The notes under the pieces are model-generated. The model had not been told where the DNA came from and did no database searches. It saw only the letters and a list, made by a program, of their open reading frames with translations. A program made the position numbers and the translations under genes. From contig NZ_JACHOT010000008.1 in assembly GCF_014200015.1 (NCBI RefSeq), positions 124,001 through 188,000 of the forward strand: a stretch of DNA of 64,000 bases, given 5' to 3'. Every line of letters starts with the position of its first letter. Position 1 is the first letter of the stretch. Of this stretch, positions 61,200 through 64,000 are shown piece by piece. The stretch is from Aminobacter niigataensis. Its GTDB lineage: Bacteria; Pseudomonadota; Alphaproteobacteria; Rhizobiales; Rhizobiaceae.

Positions 61200-62231
61200 A
61201 TGAGCAAGCGGCCCACCATCACCGATCTCGCCCGCGCATCGGGCGTCAGCGTCGCCACCGTCGACCGGGTGCTGAACGGGCGGCTGCCGGTGCGCGAGGA
61301 GACGCAGCGCCGCGTTTATGAGGCTGCGACCGGCATCGGCTATCACGCTGCCGGGCTGATCGCGCAGCGCATGCGCAAGGAACTGCCGGAATACCGGCTC
61401 GGCTTCGTGCTGCTGCGCCCCAGGGACGTGTTCTACCGCGCCTTCGCCAGCGAGTTGGAAAAGGCGATCACACAGGCGCCCGGTTTCCGCGGCACCGCGG
61501 TCATCGACTTCGCAGAATCGCTCGCGCCGGAAGAGATCGTCGACAAACTGCGCCGTCTGGCGGCAAACTGCGATGCCGTGGCGCTGGTCAGCCCCGACCA
61601 TCCGACGGTCACGGCTGCGGTGGCGGAGGTGAAGGCGCGGGGAGTTCCCGTCTTTTCACTGCTGTCCGACTTCGCCACGGGCATTCGCGAGGGTTATGTC
61701 GGCATCGACAATCTCAAGGTCGGGCGGACGGCTGCCTGGATGATTTCCAGATGCGCGCGCAAGCCGGGCAAGGTGGCGCTGCTCGTCGGCAGCCACCGCT
61801 TCCATGGCCACGAGCTGCGCGAGATCGGCTTCCGCGCCTTCTTCCGCGAGCACGCGCCCGAGTTCACGGTGCTGGAGACCATCGTCAACCACGAGTCCTA
61901 CGAGATCACGCATGAGGCTGTCGCCGGGCTGCTCGGTCAGCATGGCGATCTCGTCGGGTGCTATGTGGCCGGCGGCGGCATCGAAGGAGCGATCTCGGCG
62001 TTGCGGCAGGTGAGGCCCGATCCACTGCCGGTGCTGATCTGCAACGAGATCACCGTCGACACGCGCGCAGCACTCGCCGACAACCTTGCCGTCATGGCGA
62101 TCGCGACGCCGCTCGCGCCGCTGTGCCGCGAACTCGTCGGACTGATGGCGCATTCGATCGAGGAGGGGGCAGCGAACGCTCCCGGGCAGACCTTCCTGCC
62201 GTTCGACATCTATCTGCCCGAGAATGTCTGA
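61200..62231 (+). CDS. LacI-family transcriptional regulator
   Basis: A 343-residue regulator. The N-terminal LacI HTH is ITDLARASGVSVATVDRVLN (about residues 7-26), followed by a hinge and a periplasmic-binding-protein-like effector domain of the sugar-binding type (LGFVLLRPRDVFYRAFASEL; AVALVSPDHPTVTAAVAEVK). The effector may be an inositol- or sugar-like compound. It is divergent from the mocD-like operon, with a clear operator between. GGGAGCGGAC precedes the ATG. Confidence 0.92.
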   Translation: MSKRPTITDLARASGVSVATVDRVLNGRLPVREETQRRVYEAATGIGYHAAGLIAQRMRKELPEYRLGFVLLRPRDVFYRAFASELEKAITQAPGFRGTAVIDFAESLAPEEIVDKLRRLAANCDAVALVSPDHPTVTAAVAEVKARGVPVFSLLSDFATGIREGYVGIDNLKVGRTAAWMISRCARKPGKVALLVGSHRFHGHELREIGFRAFFREHAPEFTVLETIVNHESYEITHEAVAGLLGQHGDLVGCYVAGGGIEGAISALRQVRPDPLPVLICNEITVDTRAALADNLAVMAIATPLAPLCRELVGLMAHSIEEGAANAPGQTFLPFDIYLPENV

Positions 62232-62234
62232 GGA

Positions 62235-63239
62235 TCAGCCCCTGAAGAGGCGGATGATGTTGCGTGGAATCCGCCGGATCTCTGCGGCAATCCGCTGGAC
62301 CGGTGTCCTGACAGACCGCACCGCCGGTGGGGCATCCTTCGCCGCCAGCTGGCCCGCCTGGGCCTGAAGTCGCCGGTTTGTCGTGGCCCGGTTGTGCCGG
62401 ATCTCATCCCACGCAAGGCGGGCAGCAAGATCGGCGGATGCCTGCCGAATGTGGCTGCACCATCCGGGCGTGCTGCCCATCAGATCGGCAAATGTTTCCT
62501 GTTCGGTCCGGTCCGGATCAATCGGCACGCGCAGGGCATCGGGCCACCACGCTGCGGAATCGGCAATCGCAATGAACTCCGCCAACTGAGGCATGGCCGA
62601 ATGCCTGGATGCCTTCCTGCGGGCGCTGAAATGCAGGACGGTCGGCGTCCGGCAATAGGCAATGCGTGATTGGGGATTGGCATCCAGGATGCGGTTCCAC
62701 AGGCGCCAGTCTGCGGCGGAAGGCACATCCTCCGGCCATGCATCGCGATTTGGGAGGGCGTCGGCTCTGTAAAGGAAGCAACTCGCCGCAATGGTGTTGC
62801 CCCGGCGAAAGGCATCCATCTCGTCCTGAAACTCCAGATTGGTCAGGAAGGGCGCGACGATGCCATCAGTGGAGACCCAGAGCGCCTGGCTATAGGTGAT
62901 GGCTGCACCGCTCTCCAGGCCGCGAAGCAGGGTTTCGAGATGGTCGGGGAACAGAAGGTCGTCGTCGGCCGCGAAGCCGATCAACTCGCCGCGCGATTCC
63001 CTCAGGGCGACGTTTCGATTGGCGTAGCCGAAATGCGGAGCCTTGGGCAGGTCGAAGTAGCGGATGCGCGGGTCGTCGAACCGCTTGACCGCCTGCGCCG
63101 TGCCGGGGATTGCACCGTCGCCGACAACCAAAAGTTCGAAATCCCCGAACGTCTGGTTGAGGACGGATTCTACGGCCAGCCCGACAACGTCCGGCCGGCA
63201 GTGCGTGGGCATCAAGATCGAGATGCGTGGACGACTCAC
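62235..63239 (-). CDS. Family 2-type glycosyltransferase
   Basis: A 334-residue GT-A glycosyltransferase. It has ISILMPTHCRPDVVGLAVES at the start, ESVLNQTFGDFELLVVGDGA, and the acidic metal site in FAADDDLLFPDHLETLLRG. It ends with a basic helical tail (RRIPRNIIRLFRG). The frame starts with GTG at 63239, overlapping the stop of the upstream gene as GTGA. A likely role is surface polysaccharide synthesis; donor and acceptor are unknown. It is convergent with the LacI gene (three-base gap). Confidence 0.87.
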   Translation of the reverse strand: MSRPRISILMPTHCRPDVVGLAVESVLNQTFGDFELLVVGDGAIPGTAQAVKRFDDPRIRYFDLPKAPHFGYANRNVALRESRGELIGFAADDDLLFPDHLETLLRGLESGAAITYSQALWVSTDGIVAPFLTNLEFQDEMDAFRRGNTIAASCFLYRADALPNRDAWPEDVPSAADWRLWNRILDANPQSRIAYCRTPTVLHFSARRKASRHSAMPQLAEFIAIADSAAWWPDALRVPIDPDRTEQETFADLMGSTPGWCSHIRQASADLAARLAWDEIRHNRATTNRRLQAQAGQLAAKDAPPAVRSVRTPVQRIAAEIRRIPRNIIRLFRG

Positions 63240-63802
63240 CACCCAGTGGTGTCCCCGAAGCTGTAGGGAATAAGGTCCGTGTCGAGCGGAAGGCGATATT
63301 TGTCGGGGCTTGAATGGTCGTACTGGATGGTCGGGAAATTGACCACGACCACGTCTGACGTGCCGATGTTGCGGTCCGCATGCCAGACGAACTTGGGCAC
63401 ATTGATCAAGCGCGGGCGACTGCCCGAGAGGTAGACCTTGCAAACCTTGCCGCAAGTGCTGGAGTCGGGTCGTGGATCGTAAAGGACAAGCTCCAGTTCG
63501 CCGCTGATCACGAAGTAGCGGTCCTCATGCAGCTTGTGCAGGCCCCAGCCCTTCGCCATGCCTGGCCGGATCGTGAAGATATAGGAGAACACTAACGGGT
63601 CGGGATGCCATCCCCAACGCGGGTCAAACAACTCGGTGACGCTGCCGCGGTCATCGTCGTGGCGGATGCTGTCGTAGAACGACATGCCGTCAAGCAGAGG
63701 TGCCGTGCTGCGGCGCTGTTCATCGACGGTGCGTTGATCCTGCATGGCCGCGGCAAGAGTTGCTTCAAGGATGTTGTGGCGATTTTCGGGGCCAGCGCTC
63801 AT
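63236..63802 (-). CDS. RmlC-like cupin (dTDP-sugar 3,5-epimerase-related)
   Basis: A 188-residue cupin. RGSVTELFDPRWGW, KGWGLHKLHEDRYFVISGEL, LELVLYDPRPDSSTCGKV and INVPKFVWHADRNIGTSDVV follow the pattern of dTDP-4-dehydrorhamnose 3,5-epimerases, including the catalytic-type His in GLH. The spacing departs from the classic enzyme, so a ketoisomerase or non-catalytic relative is possible. GGAGGAGC precedes the ATG at 63802. It is co-transcribed with the glycosyltransferase. Confidence 0.82.
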   Translation of the reverse strand: MSAGPENRHNILEATLAAAMQDQRTVDEQRRSTAPLLDGMSFYDSIRHDDDRGSVTELFDPRWGWHPDPLVFSYIFTIRPGMAKGWGLHKLHEDRYFVISGELELVLYDPRPDSSTCGKVCKVYLSGSRPRLINVPKFVWHADRNIGTSDVVVVNFPTIQYDHSSPDKYRLPLDTDLIPYSFGDTTGW

Positions 63803-63927
63803 GATCAAGCTCCTCCAGAGTGCGACACGGTTTGCCACGTGTGGCTCTGAAACACTACGGCCGTTGCAAGGATTTGTGGTTCTCTGGGAGCGCGCGCCTG
63901 TGCCCTTTGCCGCCGATGATGTTGAAT

Positions 63928-63943
63928 CTATCAGAAATGATAG
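63928..63943. promoter_or_regulatory. Inverted repeat CTATCA-gaaa-TGATAG upstream of the cupin gene
   Basis: A perfect six-base inverted repeat with a four-base centre lies 126 bases upstream of the cupin start. Its half-sites are the same hexamer as in the LacI-gene operator at 61137-61163, in the opposite arrangement. It may be a second site for that regulator or a chance match. Confidence 0.4.
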
Positions 63944-64000
63944 CTTGGAAGGTTGATGCGGCTTTGACCGGCTTGCAGAGAATGACGTATATCGCTCCAC

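Noticed and set aside
1-64000. Search by eye for tRNA, rRNA, transposase, integrase and phage genes
   Set aside because: None found; the accessory genes show no mobility gene next to them, so transfer is only suggested by layout.

Overview
The window is a GC-rich chromosomal segment of an alphaproteobacterium of the order Hyphomicrobiales (Rhizobiales), most likely a Phyllobacteriaceae member close to Mesorhizobium or Aminobacter. The signs are the VisN/VisR and Rem (FtcR) regulators, the MotC/MotE/FliK (MotD) set, FlaF/FlbT in place of FliS/FliA-type control, a row of flagellin genes, and the gene order. No rRNA, tRNA, CRISPR array, transposase or prophage was seen.

Bases 1-44366 are a nearly complete flagellar regulon. 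On the minus strand, visN-visR (44192-42739) encode the LuxR-type master regulators. On the plus strand, motA-fliM-fliN-fliG-flhB and a small conserved gene (37814-42702) give stator, C-ring and export-gate parts. Divergent from motA, a tight minus-strand operon runs DUF1217-flgF-fliI-orf209-flgB-flgC-fliE-flgG-flgA-flgI-motE-flgH-fliL-fliP (37661-27522). Six flagellin genes follow as separate units (27237-19774), five of them with a shared structured leader and near-identical terminators. Next come fliF, a FliH-like gene, motB, motC, fliK, a lytic transglycosylase, rem, flgE, flgK, flgL, flaF, flbT, flgD and fliQ (19652-6636). Four non-flagellar genes (3160-6484: isoprenylcysteine methyltransferase-like protein, MarR regulator, DUF1801 protein, MFS exporter) separate fliQ from flhA-fliR, which close the cluster at the left edge. 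No che operon, fliJ, fliO, flgJ, flgN, fliD or fliS was recognised.

Bases 44601-57039 are accessory metabolism. They hold a TMEM43-like membrane protein, a TetR regulator with an acetylpolyamine amidohydrolase, and a YtcJ-type amidohydrolase. These are followed by a spermidine/putrescine-type ABC transporter (ATPase, two permeases, two tandem paralogous binding proteins) and two tandem beta-lactamase-fold serine hydrolases. The set is best read as uptake and hydrolysis of polyamines or acylated/conjugated amines.

Bases 57063-64000 hold an inverted intergenic repeat, galM, a three-component oxygenase resembling rhizopine MocD/MocE/MocF (desaturase-like oxygenase, Rieske ferredoxin, ferredoxin reductase), a divergent LacI regulator with an obvious ATGATAG/CTATCAT operator, and a glycosyltransferase plus RmlC-like cupin pair at the right edge.

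The most interesting signal is the flagellin leader. Five of six flagellin genes carry, between a TTTGGTAG box and the start codon, two hairpins. One is an invariant CATACCGG-N5-CCGGTATG stem. The other is a stem whose paired bases change together between copies, as expected of a functional RNA structure, possibly the target of FlbT, which is encoded in the same cluster.
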